DNA from: Roseateles subflavus
GTDB taxonomy: Bacteria > Pseudomonadota > Gammaproteobacteria > Burkholderiales > Burkholderiaceae_C
Direction of reading: 5' to 3'
Assembly: GCF_030285365.1 (NCBI RefSeq)
Contig: NZ_JASVDS010000002.1
Span: 1,054,001-1,118,000 of the forward strand
Length of the DNA stretch: 64,000 nucleotides
Shown here piece by piece: positions 35,284 through 44,142 of the stretch. A program made the position numbers and the translations under genes. Below the pieces are notes generated by a model that did no database searches, was not told the DNA's origin, and saw only the letters and a program-made list of their open reading frames with translations. The first letter of the stretch is position 1. Each line of letters opens with the position of its first letter.

Positions 35284-35898
35284 ATGAAGCTGGTGCTGGC
35301 CTCCAACAATGCCAAGAAGCTCAAGGAGCTGCAGGCGCTGTTCCAACCCGTGGGGCTGGCGCTCGTGACGCAGGGCGAGCTGGGCATCCCGGAAGCGGAG
35401 GAGCCGCATCCCAGCTTCGTCGAGAACGCGTTGGCCAAGGCGCGCCATGCCGCGGCGGCCAGCGGCCTGCCTGCGCTGGCGGACGACTCCGGCCTGAGCG
35501 TCGACGCCCTGGGCGGCGCGCCCGGCGTGCTGTCGGCCCGCTATGCCACGCTCTTCGGGCAGCCCAAGAGCGATGCCGACAACAACCGCGTGCTGCTCGA
35601 GCAGCTGGCGCTGGGCGCTCATGGGGCGCCGTTCACCGCGCGATTCGTCTGTGCTCTCGTGGCCGTGCGCCGTGCCGACGACCCCGAGCCGCTGGTGGCC
35701 ATGGGCCGCTGGGAGGGTGAGATCCGCCGCGAGGCGGCCGGCGAGGGCGGTTTTGGCTACGATCCGCTGATGTTCATCCCGGCCCTTGGCCGGTCCGTGG
35801 CCCAGCTGGACGCGGCCGACAAGAACCGCCTGAGCCACCGCGCGCTGGCCTCTGCCAGCCTGCTGCAGCAGTTCCGCGAGGTCTGGCAGCTGCGTTGA
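35284..35898 (+). CDS. rdgB: dITP/XTP pyrophosphatase
   Basis: 204 residues. LVLASNNAKKLKEL at the N-terminus, ENALAKARHAAAASGLPALA, DDSGLSVDALGGAPGVLSAR and GFGYDPLMFIP are the HAM1/RdgB signature. The enzyme hydrolyses dITP, XTP and other deaminated purine triphosphates to monophosphates, keeping them out of DNA and RNA. GGGGAGCGGACG precedes ATG 35284. It lies in a run with rph and hemW, a very common order in this class. Confidence 0.95.
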   Translation: MKLVLASNNAKKLKELQALFQPVGLALVTQGELGIPEAEEPHPSFVENALAKARHAAAASGLPALADDSGLSVDALGGAPGVLSARYATLFGQPKSDADNNRVLLEQLALGAHGAPFTARFVCALVAVRRADDPEPLVAMGRWEGEIRREAAGEGGFGYDPLMFIPALGRSVAQLDAADKNRLSHRALASASLLQQFREVWQLR

Positions 35899-35941
35899 AT
35901 GTGATGGACGCCGGCCGCTGGGCGGCGCCAGGAGTCTGACC

Positions 35942-37159
35942 ATGTCCCATCCCGACCGGCTCGTCGAGCTGATGCGCCCCGGCACGCTGAGCCTGCCGGC
36001 GCTTCCCCCGCTGTCACTCTATGTGCATCTGCCCTGGTGCCTGCGCAAGTGCCCCTACTGCGATTTCAATTCGCACGAATGGCGCAGCGACGCGGGTGGC
36101 GCCAGCCTGCCCGTGGACACCGCGCGCGCCTACCTGGCAGCACTGCGGGCTGACCTGGAGGCGGCGCTGCCGCTGATCTGGGGGCGCCCCGTGGTCAGCA
36201 TCTTCATCGGCGGCGGCACGCCCAGCCTCTTCGCGCCCGAACAGATCGCCGAGCTCATCTCCGACATCCGGGCACGTCTGCCGCTCGAGGCTGGCTGCGA
36301 GATCACGCTGGAGGCCAATCCCGGCACCTTCGAGAAGGACCGCTTCCGGGGCTTCCGCGAGGCCGGCGTGACGCGGCTGTCCATCGGCGTGCAGAGCTTC
36401 GACGACGCCAAGCTCAAGCGCCTGGGGCGCGTGCATGACGGCGCGCAGTCCCGCGCGGCGGTGGCCGAGGCGGCGGAGGTGTTCGAGACCTTCAACATCG
36501 ACCTGATGTACGCGCTGCCGGACCAGACCCTGGGCGAGCTGGATCAGGACCTGAGCCAGGCGCTGGCCTTCCGCCCGCCGCACCTGTCCGTCTATCACCT
36601 GACGATCGAGCCCAACACGCGCTTCGCGGTGGAGCCGCCGCCGGTGCCCGATGCCGATCTGGCCAGCGACATGCTGGACCTCATCACCGCCCGCACGGGC
36701 GCGATGGGCCTGGAACGCTACGAGGTGTCGGCCTACGCGCGCGCGGGCCACCGCTGCACGCACAACCTCAACTACTGGCAGTTCGGGGACTACCTCGGCA
36801 TCGGCGCCGGCGCCCACAGCAAGCTCTCCTTCCCGCACCGCGTGCTGCGTCAGGTGCGATGGCGCGAGCCGGCGGCCTACCAGCGTGAGGCGCTTGCCGG
36901 CCGGGCGGTGTCCAACGAGCACGAGGTCAAGCGCGCCGAACTGCCCTTTGAGTTCATGCTCAACGCCCTGCGGCTCAAGGACGGCGTGGCGCTGCAGCAG
37001 TACCTGGAGCGCACCGGCTTGCCGCCGTCCAGCATCGCGCGGGCCATGGCGCAAGGGCGGGAGAAGGGCCTGCTGAGGGCCGACCCCGCCCGCATTGCCG
37101 CCACCGAACGCGGTTTCGACTTCCTGAGCGATCTGCAGGAGCTCTTCCTGGCGGCGTGA
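35942..37159 (+). CDS. hemW: HemW, radical SAM heme chaperone
   Basis: 405 residues. C33, C37 and C40 in WCLRKCPYCDF bind the [4Fe-4S] cluster. FIGGGTPSLF is the SAM-binding motif and LTRHxx-type sequences of true HemN are absent. GAGAHSKLSF and NEHEVKRAELPFEFMLNAL are typical of HemW, a heme-transfer protein, not coproporphyrinogen dehydrogenase HemN. The start follows AGGAGTCTGACC. It is the last gene of the rph-rdgB-hemW run and convergent with the EAL/GGDEF gene. Confidence 0.92.
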   Translation: MSHPDRLVELMRPGTLSLPALPPLSLYVHLPWCLRKCPYCDFNSHEWRSDAGGASLPVDTARAYLAALRADLEAALPLIWGRPVVSIFIGGGTPSLFAPEQIAELISDIRARLPLEAGCEITLEANPGTFEKDRFRGFREAGVTRLSIGVQSFDDAKLKRLGRVHDGAQSRAAVAEAAEVFETFNIDLMYALPDQTLGELDQDLSQALAFRPPHLSVYHLTIEPNTRFAVEPPPVPDADLASDMLDLITARTGAMGLERYEVSAYARAGHRCTHNLNYWQFGDYLGIGAGAHSKLSFPHRVLRQVRWREPAAYQREALAGRAVSNEHEVKRAELPFEFMLNALRLKDGVALQQYLERTGLPPSSIARAMAQGREKGLLRADPARIAATERGFDFLSDLQELFLAA

Positions 37160-37216
37160 CCTCGGCACCGCACCAGGCTCGTGCGGCGATCGCCGCAGCG
37201 GAAGCTTCCTGCCCGA

Positions 37217-39004
37217 TCAGGCGGCCATCACGTAGACGCTCTGCTTCGAGTGCTTGGCATGGCGCTTGGCGTTGGCCGCGGCACTGGCGACGTCCTCGGC
37301 GCGATGCAGGGCGCCCGGGCTGATGCAAACGACGCCCAGGCTGATCGTGGTGCAGGGGTGGAAGCGCAGGTTGCCGTGGCGGTCCTCGGCCATGATGCCG
37401 CCCGCGGCGAGGGCCTCGGGGTCGAACAGGCCGCGTGCCAGCTCGTTGAAGCGGGTGCAGATCTGCTCGCAGCGCGTCTCCCAGTCATCGCTCTGGAACA
37501 GGATCACGAAGTCGTCGCCGCCCACGTGGCCGAGGAAGTCGCGCTGGCTGTCGCAGTGGCTGCTCATCACACGGGCCGCCAGGCGAATCATCTCGTCTCC
37601 GCGCCAGTAGCCGTAGAGATCGTTGTAGGGCTTGAAGTGGTTGAGATCGGCGTAGGCGGCGACGAAGCTGCGGCCGCTGCTCAGCAGGCGCCCGATGTGC
37701 TGGCTGATGGGGATGTTGCCGGGCAGGAAGGTCAGCGGATTCGCATGGCGTGCCGCCTCGATGCGTGCCTCGGTCACCGAGCGCACCAGGTGCTCGCCCG
37801 TCCCCAGGCCCAGGTAGCGTCCCTCGCGAGTGATGATGAAGCCCTCGCGCAGGTAGCGCTGGTCGGCGGAGGTGAGCACGCGGGTCAGCGCGTCCAGCCC
37901 GGTCTGGGCATCGACCGTCAGCGGCGAGGTGTTGGCGAACAGCGTGCAGGCGTGGCGACCGTAGAGGTCGTTGAAGAAGGGCTTGGCCCACCGGTTGATG
38001 AACTGGCTGCGATCGACCAGGGCCACCGGCTGCTCCTGCGCATCCAGCACCGCGACGGCCTGCTGGCTCTCGTGCTCGTTGAAGAAGCGGTAGAGCTGCT
38101 CGTGCGTCGTTGCCTGGCTGACGGCCGGCAGCTGCTGGGCCAGGTGGTCCGCGGTGATGCCCGGGCCGCCCGCGCGGCGCAGCTCGGGCAGCACGGCGAT
38201 GTCGGCGCTGACCAGCACCGCACGGGCACCGGCCGGCAGCTCGCGCGCGCCGGCCTCGCTCGGCCGGCCCAGCAGCCATCCCTGTCCGTACGACACGCCC
38301 AGGTCCCGCAGCACGCGCAGCTCCTCGGCCTGCTCGATGCCTTCGGCCACGAGCTGCGCGCCGAAGGTCTCGGCCAGTTGCAGCAGGGCGCGGAAGGTCT
38401 GCAGTTTCTCGGCATGCGCGGGCAGGTGCTGGGTGAAGTATTTGTCGATCTTCACCAGATTGGGCTGGATCTCGGACCACAGGCGCAGGCTGGAGCGCCC
38501 GTCGCCGAAGTCGTCCAGGGCGATGCCCACGCCCAGCCGGCGCAGGCGCACGAGGCCGCGGCGCAGGCTGTCGATGTCGTGCACGCGCTCGTGCTCGGTG
38601 AGCTCCACGACGATGTCGGACGGCGTGATGCCATAGCGCTCGCACAGCCCGAGGCCGCGCTGCCAGTGCTGGTCGCTCAGGGCCAGGCTCAAGGCGCCGG
38701 CGGAGATGTTGATGAAGAGCTTGCCCGGCAGGCGCGCCTGCGCCCAGTCGCGCATGGCCAGCAGGGCGCAGCGCACCTCCAACTCGACGCTCAGTCCCTC
38801 GCGCCGCCCGGCCTCGAACAGGGCGTCGGGAAACTCCAGGGGCGAGCCCTCGGGGCCTCGGACCAGGGCCTCATGGCCGTGGATGCTGCTGCAGTCGAGG
38901 GCGGCGATGGGCTGGAACAGGGTGCGCAATTGCTCGCCGTCGATCAGGTCGCGGACGCGCAGGGCCGGGGGAACCGGACGTAGAAGGGGGAGGGCCGCTG
39001 GCAT
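37217..39004 (-). CDS. EAL-CBS-GGDEF cyclic-di-GMP protein
   Basis: 595 residues. The N-terminal EAL domain (about 20-250) has EALVRG, the metal and catalytic residues in FINIS, VVELTEHE, ALDDFGDG, VKIDKYF, VAEGIE and the glutamine of YGQGW, so c-di-GMP phosphodiesterase activity is likely. A CBS pair follows (AVAVLDAQEQPVALVDRSQF, REGRYLGLGTGEHLV), a possible nucleotide sensor. The C-terminal GGDEF domain has GGDDF in place of GG(D/E)EF, so cyclase activity is doubtful. ATG 39004 was chosen by domain start. It is downstream of cheB on the same strand, linking c-di-GMP to chemotaxis. Confidence 0.88.
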   Translation of the reverse strand: MPAALPLLRPVPPALRVRDLIDGEQLRTLFQPIAALDCSSIHGHEALVRGPEGSPLEFPDALFEAGRREGLSVELEVRCALLAMRDWAQARLPGKLFINISAGALSLALSDQHWQRGLGLCERYGITPSDIVVELTEHERVHDIDSLRRGLVRLRRLGVGIALDDFGDGRSSLRLWSEIQPNLVKIDKYFTQHLPAHAEKLQTFRALLQLAETFGAQLVAEGIEQAEELRVLRDLGVSYGQGWLLGRPSEAGARELPAGARAVLVSADIAVLPELRRAGGPGITADHLAQQLPAVSQATTHEQLYRFFNEHESQQAVAVLDAQEQPVALVDRSQFINRWAKPFFNDLYGRHACTLFANTSPLTVDAQTGLDALTRVLTSADQRYLREGFIITREGRYLGLGTGEHLVRSVTEARIEAARHANPLTFLPGNIPISQHIGRLLSSGRSFVAAYADLNHFKPYNDLYGYWRGDEMIRLAARVMSSHCDSQRDFLGHVGGDDFVILFQSDDWETRCEQICTRFNELARGLFDPEALAAGGIMAEDRHGNLRFHPCTTISLGVVCISPGALHRAEDVASAAANAKRHAKHSKQSVYVMAA

Positions 39005-39125
39005 GCCCGGCACTGTGGCCGGCCTCCGTGACAGGGCGACGACGCCGATCCCGCGCTGATGCGAAAGGAGCCTCGCCGTGACAAAGTTGGCGCCCGGCAC
39101 CCGCGCACGGCGGGTGCGGCGGGGG

Positions 39126-40220
39126 TCACACCCGGTTGGTCGAGAAGCCGGCGGTGCTGCGCAGCCGCTCGATGAGGCGGGGCGCGATCTGGCTGAGCGG
39201 CAGGATCTCGTCCGCCGCACCGGCATTGATGGCCTCGCGCGGCATGCCGAAGACCACGCAGGTGGCCTCGTCCTGCACGAAGTTGTAGGAGCCGGCGTCC
39301 TTCATGACCTTCATGGCGCGGGCGCCGTCGGCTCCCATGCCTGTCAGCATGATGCCCAGGGCGTTCGGCCCGACGACACGGGCGGCGGAGCTGAACAGCA
39401 CCTCGACCGACGGCTTGTGCCGGTTGACGGGCTCGCCGTCCTGCACGCGGGCAATGTAGTTTGCGCCCGAGCGTTCCACGCTCAGGTGCATGCCGCCCGG
39501 GGCGATGTAACCATGGCCGGGCAGGATGCGCTCGCCGTCCTGCGCTTCCTTCACTCGGATCTTGCACAGGCCGTCCAGCCGCGCGGCGTAGCTCTTGGTG
39601 AAGCCCGGCGGCATGTGCTGCGTGATGACGACGGCCGGGCTGTCGGGCGGCAGGTTGACCAGCACGTCCTTGGTGGCCTCGGTGCCGCCCGTGGAGGCGC
39701 CGATGAAGATGATCTTCTCCGTCGACAGCCGCCCGATGTTGGCGATGGTGACGGGCTTGGGCGCCACCGGCGCCTCGCCCGGCGCCGCGGCGGGCGCGGG
39801 GGCATGGTGGCGCCGGATGTGGGCCTTGGAAGCCACGCGGATCTTGTCGGTGATGTCCTGGGCCAGCAGGCGGATGCCGTCAGCCACGCCGATCTTGGGC
39901 TTGGCCACGAAGTCGATCGCGCCGAGCTCGAGCGCCTTGAGCGTCACCTCGGCGCCGCGCTCGGTCAGCGTGGACACCATCACCACCGGCATCGGCCGCA
40001 GGCGCATGAGGCGGGACAGGAAGTCCAGTCCGTCCATCTTGGGCATCTCGACGTCCAGCGTGATGACGTCGGGATCAAGGTTGCGGATCATCTCGCGGGC
40101 CGCGAGCGGGTCGGCGGCCGCGCCGATGCATTCCATGTCCGGCTGGCGGTTGATGATCTCGGTGAGGATGCTGCGCACCAGTGCGGAGTCATCGACCACC
40201 ACGACTTTGGTCTTGGCCAT
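39126..40220 (-). CDS. cheB: Protein-glutamate methylesterase/deamidase CheB
   Basis: 364 residues. The receiver domain has [14 protein letters not shown], the phospho-Asp in [12 protein letters not shown] and Lys in FVAKPKIG. A Pro/Ala-rich linker leads to the methylesterase domain with the catalytic triad Ser in [10 protein letters not shown], His in ITQHMPPG and Asp in GMGADGA. It removes methyl groups from chemoreceptors during adaptation. It is third in the cheR-cheD-cheB run, 21 bp after cheD. Confidence 0.95.
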   Translation of the reverse strand: MAKTKVVVVDDSALVRSILTEIINRQPDMECIGAAADPLAAREMIRNLDPDVITLDVEMPKMDGLDFLSRLMRLRPMPVVMVSTLTERGAEVTLKALELGAIDFVAKPKIGVADGIRLLAQDITDKIRVASKAHIRRHHAPAPAAAPGEAPVAPKPVTIANIGRLSTEKIIFIGASTGGTEATKDVLVNLPPDSPAVVITQHMPPGFTKSYAARLDGLCKIRVKEAQDGERILPGHGYIAPGGMHLSVERSGANYIARVQDGEPVNRHKPSVEVLFSSAARVVGPNALGIMLTGMGADGARAMKVMKDAGSYNFVQDEATCVVFGMPREAINAGAADEILPLSQIAPRLIERLRSTAGFSTNRV

Positions 40221-40241
40221 TGCTCTTTCCCTCGTTGCGCG

Positions 40242-40910
40242 TCAGAACAGGTCGATGGAACCGCCGGTGGCGACCACGGGCTGGGCCTTCTGGGCGGCGG
40301 CGCGATCTTGCTGCAGCAGGGCGTCGGTGTTGGTGGGGGCGAGGCGCTTGACCATGGCCTTGCCGCTGTGGGGCAGGAAGCAGACCTTGCGGGGATAGAC
40401 GTCCATCACGTCCTTCGAAACCACGGGAATGCGTTCCAGCTTGAGGTAGTCCAGCACGAAGTTGGTGTTGCGCTCACCGACGTTGATGGTGTTCATCCCG
40501 CTGATGACGGCGCCGCCGCCAAAGATCTTGGCTTCCATGCGGCCCTTGGACGCGCCGCGCTTCATCATCTCGTTGATCAGCAGTTCCATGGCGAAGGAGC
40601 CGTAGCGTCCCGAGTCCCCGGCACCCTCGGGCAGCATGAAGTGGTTCATGCCGCCGACCTGCGCGTGGCGGTCCCACAGGCAGGCCGCGATGCAGGAGCC
40701 CAGCGTGGTCATGACCAGCAGGTCTTCCGTGTCGACGAAGTACTCGCCGGGCAGGACCTTCACGGCGGCATTCTTGAAGTGCGCGTCGTAGAAGAAGAAG
40801 GACGCCTCGCCCTGCTTGCGGGGCACGGCTTTCAGCTGGGCCACACGCGCGGCGCCAACGCCGCTGGCCTGCAGGGCGCTGACGGCTGAGGTGGGGGAGG
40901 GCGTGCTCAT
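40242..40910 (-). CDS. cheD: Chemoreceptor glutamine deamidase CheD
   Basis: 222 residues. The catalytic Cys lies in TTLGSCIAACLWD and the His in GGMNHFMLPEG. EAKIFGGGAVISGMNTINVG and NTNFVLDYLKLERIPVVSKD are CheD-typical. It deamidates receptor glutamines and in some species also partners with CheC or CheY. The N-terminus carries about 35 extra residues rich in Ala and Val, and the C-terminus a 30-residue tail. It sits between cheR and cheB. Confidence 0.95.
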   Translation of the reverse strand: MSTPSPTSAVSALQASGVGAARVAQLKAVPRKQGEASFFFYDAHFKNAAVKVLPGEYFVDTEDLLVMTTLGSCIAACLWDRHAQVGGMNHFMLPEGAGDSGRYGSFAMELLINEMMKRGASKGRMEAKIFGGGAVISGMNTINVGERNTNFVLDYLKLERIPVVSKDVMDVYPRKVCFLPHSGKAMVKRLAPTNTDALLQQDRAAAQKAQPVVATGGSIDLF

Positions 40911-40965
40911 GATGGTGTCTCGGCCAGAGGGCTCAGGAAGATGGAGGGGCGGGCCGGTGCCCGGC

Positions 40966-41820
40966 TCAGACGCGCTCGTAGATGGTCTTGCCGCGCAGTC
41001 GGAACAGGTCCTTGGATTCGGTGAAGTTCTCGGAGTGGCCGACGAAGAGCAGGCCCTGCGGACGCATCACCTTGTGGATGCGCTCCAGCACCTTGCGCTG
41101 CGTCGGGGCGTCGAAATAGATCATCACGTTGCGGCAGAAGACGATCTGGAAAGGCTCGCCCAGCTGCCACTGCGCATTCATCAGGTTCAGTGTCTTGAAG
41201 TCGATCCAGCGCTGCAACTCCGGCTTGACGCGGATGCGGCCCTCGTTGGCGCCCGTGCCGCGCATGAAGAAGTTCTTGAGGCGCGCCTGGGACAGCCCGC
41301 GCGAATCGGCGTTGTAGACGCCGCGGCGCGCGGTGTTGAGCACGTTGGTGTCGATGTCGCTGGCGACGATCTGCACCTGCGCATTGCTGCCGAGGGCCTC
41401 GGAGCAGGTCATGGCGATGGAGTAGGGCTCCTCGCCCGTCGAGGCGGCGCAGCACCAGATGCGCACGGGCTTGCCGGCCAGCGGCCTGAGGTCGTCCAGC
41501 AGCGCGTGGAAGTGGTGTTCTTCCCGGAAGAAGGAGGTCAGGTTGGTCGTCAGACAGTTGACGAACTCCTGCCATTCCTGCTCGCTCTGCGCGCCGGTGG
41601 TGGATTCCAGCCACTGGAGGTAGTTGGCGAAGGAGGTGTGCCCGGTGTCGCGCAGGCGGCGGGACAGCCGGCTGTAAACCATGGCGTGCTTGCCGTCGTG
41701 CAGGCTGATCCCTGCATGCTGGTAGATCAGCTGGCGCACCCGATCGAAATCGCTGCGACTGAAACTGAACTCGTGGTCCACGGACTCGGCAACGGGGGAC
41801 GCTGGCAGGGTGGGCCGCAT
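40966..41820 (-). CDS. cheR: Chemoreceptor methyltransferase CheR
   Basis: 284 residues. The N-terminal helical domain (FDRVRQLIYQHAGISLHDGK) is followed by the SAM-binding domain with IWCCAASTGEEPYSIAM, VASDIDTNVLNTARRGVY, FRNVMIYF-type FCRNVMIYFDAP and LLFVGHSENF. It methylates receptor glutamates. ATG 41820 is the family-consistent start, though the nearest AGGAG lies about 15 bases upstream; the frame is open 60 codons further without similarity. It is first in the run and divergent from the diguanylate cyclase gene. Confidence 0.95.
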   Translation of the reverse strand: MRPTLPASPVAESVDHEFSFSRSDFDRVRQLIYQHAGISLHDGKHAMVYSRLSRRLRDTGHTSFANYLQWLESTTGAQSEQEWQEFVNCLTTNLTSFFREEHHFHALLDDLRPLAGKPVRIWCCAASTGEEPYSIAMTCSEALGSNAQVQIVASDIDTNVLNTARRGVYNADSRGLSQARLKNFFMRGTGANEGRIRVKPELQRWIDFKTLNLMNAQWQLGEPFQIVFCRNVMIYFDAPTQRKVLERIHKVMRPQGLLFVGHSENFTESKDLFRLRGKTIYERV

Positions 41821-42015
41821 GGATATTGCTCGCTGCTCCTGGTTTATCGGCAAGGCCTTCTGAGGGGCCTGTCGAGTCGATTCTCGGGTGTTTTCCAGTA
41901 TCTGTGAGCCCGCCGTGGCAAGAATGTAAAAACTAGGCAGGGAGAACTGGTCATTTCGTGCCAGTTTGCGCACTTGGGCGCTGATAGACTGCCCTCGCAT
42001 CCTCAGGGGACGCTC

Positions 42016-42738
42016 TTGCCTTCCAGTTCAAGCCGCACACTCATCGACGTCCAGGACCTGCGCCTGGAGCCCGCGCTGCAATTGCTGCAGCAGGCTGGCG
42101 CCATGCTGCCGGACACCGAGCCCCACAGCGCCAACTGGCTGCAGGCCGTGATGGACGCCTTGTGCGACCTCTCCAGCAAGGATGCGCTCACCGGCCTGGT
42201 CAACCGCCGCAGCTTCGAGATGGCGATGTCGCGGGAGGTCGATCGCGTCGCCCGCTCCGGCGAACCGGCGCTGCTGCTGATCCTGGACATCGATCACTTC
42301 AAGGCCGTCAACGACACCCATGGCCACGCCGCCGGCGACCTCGTCATCCAGGCCGTGGCCAAGGCCCTCATGCAGACGGTGCGCCCCATGGACACCGTGG
42401 CGCGGGTCGGCGGCGAGGAATTCGCCATCATCCTGCCGAACTGCCCGGCGACCTTCGGCGTCACGGTGGCGGAACGCATCCGCGAGCAGGTGGAGGCCTT
42501 GTCGATCCAGGCCACGCCGGCACTGTCGCTCCATATCACGGTCAGCCTTGGCGGGGCCTTTGCGCCGCAATGGGTGAGGTCCTCGGCCTTGCTGTGGATG
42601 GAGCGCGCCGACCGCCAGCTGTACCGGGCCAAGGCGGAGGGGCGCAACCGCGCCTGCCTGGAAGCGCAGCCCGACTCCCTGGTCAGCGCCGATGAAAAAA
42701 GCATGTTGTTTGCCCTAACGCAACAGGAAAGCGAATGA
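42016..42738 (+). CDS. Diguanylate cyclase (GGDEF)
   Basis: 240 residues with an N-terminal helical segment of about 65 residues, then a complete GGDEF domain: SKDALTGLVNRRSFEMAMSR, LLLILDIDHFKAVNDTHGHA, the inhibitory-site RPMD five residues before GGEEF, and ADRQLYRAKAEGRNR. GGEEF with an intact I-site predicts an active, feedback-inhibited c-di-GMP synthase. TTG 42016 was taken as start because AGGGGA sits five bases upstream; an upstream TTG at 41974 is possible. The stop overlaps the FlhG-like start (ATGA). Confidence 0.82.
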   Translation: MPSSSSRTLIDVQDLRLEPALQLLQQAGAMLPDTEPHSANWLQAVMDALCDLSSKDALTGLVNRRSFEMAMSREVDRVARSGEPALLLILDIDHFKAVNDTHGHAAGDLVIQAVAKALMQTVRPMDTVARVGGEEFAIILPNCPATFGVTVAERIREQVEALSIQATPALSLHITVSLGGAFAPQWVRSSALLWMERADRQLYRAKAEGRNRACLEAQPDSLVSADEKSMLFALTQQESE

Positions 42739-43538
42739 GTACCACCCCAGCGCCTGCTGCATCTCCCGCCCGGCCCAGCCGCGGTGGCGCCCGGACCCTG
42801 GCCGTCACCAGCGGCAAGGGCGGCGTCGGCAAGACCTTCGTCACTGCCAACCTCGCCGCCGCGCTGGCGGCCCGGGGGCAGCGCGTGCTCGTGCTGGACG
42901 CCGACCTGGGTCTGGCCAACCTGGATGTGGTGCTGAACCTGCATCCCAAGATCACGCTGCATGACGTCTTCACCGAGAAGGCGACCCTGGAGCAGGCCAT
43001 CCTGCCGGCCCCTGGCGGCTTCCACGTGCTGCTCGCCGGCTCGGGCATGGTCGAGTATTCCCGGCTGACGCCCGAGGTTCGCGAGAAGCTCCTGCACATC
43101 ATCGAGCTGGTGAAGCCCCGCTTCGACTGGGTCCTGCTGGACACGGGGGCTGGCATCTCCGACGTGGTGCTCTATTCGGTGTCGTTGGCCACCGACGTGC
43201 TGGTGGTGGCCACCCCCGAGCCGACCTCGCTGACGGACGCCTACGCCACTATCAAGGTGCTGGCCACCCAGCAGGACCGCCGGCATGTCGGCCTGGTGCT
43301 CAACCAGGCCTCGCGGCCGGGCGAGGGCAAGCTGATCTGCGGCCAGCTGCAGCAGGTCCTGCAGCGCTTCGTCAGCTCGGCGCCCGGCCAGGGCTTCAAG
43401 CTCGAGCTGCTGGGAGAGGTGAAGGCCGACGTTGCTGTGCGCCAGGCCGTGCTGAAGCGGCAGCTGCTGCTGGAACACTTCCCGGGCAGCGATGCCGCCC
43501 AGTCCATCAAGGCCCTCGCCAACCGCCTGCTGGGCTGA
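42735..43538 (+). CDS. MinD/ParA-type ATPase, FlhG (FleN)-like
   Basis: 267 residues. The deviant Walker A SGKGGVGKTFV at about 26-36, VLVLDADLGLANLDVVLNL and DWVLLDTGAGISDVVLYSV are MinD/FlhG signatures. LAGSGMVEYSRL after the Walker region resembles FlhG, which limits flagellar number through FlhF and FleQ-type regulators. The N-terminal 20 residues are Pro/Ala-rich. No flhF or flagellar structural gene is in the window, so the role is inferred from similarity and the nearby chemotaxis genes. Confidence 0.72.
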   Translation: MSTTPAPAASPARPSRGGARTLAVTSGKGGVGKTFVTANLAAALAARGQRVLVLDADLGLANLDVVLNLHPKITLHDVFTEKATLEQAILPAPGGFHVLLAGSGMVEYSRLTPEVREKLLHIIELVKPRFDWVLLDTGAGISDVVLYSVSLATDVLVVATPEPTSLTDAYATIKVLATQQDRRHVGLVLNQASRPGEGKLICGQLQQVLQRFVSSAPGQGFKLELLGEVKADVAVRQAVLKRQLLLEHFPGSDAAQSIKALANRLLG

Positions 43539-43622
43539 AGTCCGCGCCCAGGAGGCGCACCGCCCGCCAGGCGGAGGTGGCTGTGCCCGGCGTCCCTGTG
43601 GCCGCGCTGCTAAGCTGGCGGC

Positions 43623-44033
43623 ATGACTGACCAGGCTGACAACAAGGCGGCGCCGCGCAGCGCCTATGAATGGGTCGGCGGCGAGGATGCCGTGCGTGCC
43701 CTGGTGGATCGCTTCTACGACCTCATGGACCTCGAGCCGGCCTATGCCGAGCTGCGTGCCCTGCATCCCACCGACATGGCCGGATCCCGGGACAAGCTGT
43801 TCTGGTTCCTGTGCGGCTGGCTGGGCGGCCCCGACCACTTCGTCGAGCGCTTTGGCCACCCTCGGCTGCGAGCGCGGCACATGCCCTTTCGCATCGGCAT
43901 CCGCGAGCGGGACCAGTGGATGGCCTGCATGCGCCAGGCCATGACGGAGCTGGCACTCGACCCCTCCCTGCAGACCCGCCTGGACGAGGCCTTCATGGGC
44001 ACCGCGGACTGGATGCGCAATATCGGCGGCTGA
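43623..44033 (+). CDS. Group II truncated hemoglobin
   Basis: 136 residues. SAYEWVGGEDAVRALVDRFY opens the 2-on-2 globin fold. LFWFLCGWLGGPDHFVERFG follows, and the proximal His lies in RLRARHMPFRIG, with Trp at the G8 position (RDQWMACM), the group II marker. Such globins bind oxygen or nitric oxide and often handle reactive nitrogen species. It lies 84 bp after the FlhG-like gene and probably shares its transcript. The strong hairpin beyond it favours the opposite strand. Confidence 0.88.
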   Translation: MTDQADNKAAPRSAYEWVGGEDAVRALVDRFYDLMDLEPAYAELRALHPTDMAGSRDKLFWFLCGWLGGPDHFVERFGHPRLRARHMPFRIGIRERDQWMACMRQAMTELALDPSLQTRLDEAFMGTADWMRNIGG

Positions 44034-44081
44034 AGGGCCCCCGCCAGCCCGGGCGCGGACGCTCGAAGCACGAGACCCATG

Positions 44082-44117
44082 AAAAAGACGCCGAGGGGGC
44101 GAGCCCACCTCGGCGTC
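44082..44117 (-). terminator. Intrinsic terminator of the TonB-like gene
   Basis: A 10-bp perfect stem GACGCCGAGG (44087-44096) with CCTCGGCGTC (44108-44117). The minus-strand transcript ends in five U (complement of A 44082-44086), 26 bp after the TonB-like stop. Confidence 0.85.
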
Positions 44118-44142
44118 CGTTCGTCCGGGTGTCGGCGGCGGC

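Noticed and set aside
35942-37159. Oxygen-independent coproporphyrinogen dehydrogenase HemN
   Set aside because: Length and motifs fit HemW; HemN-specific features are missing and the rph-rdgB-hemW context supports HemW.
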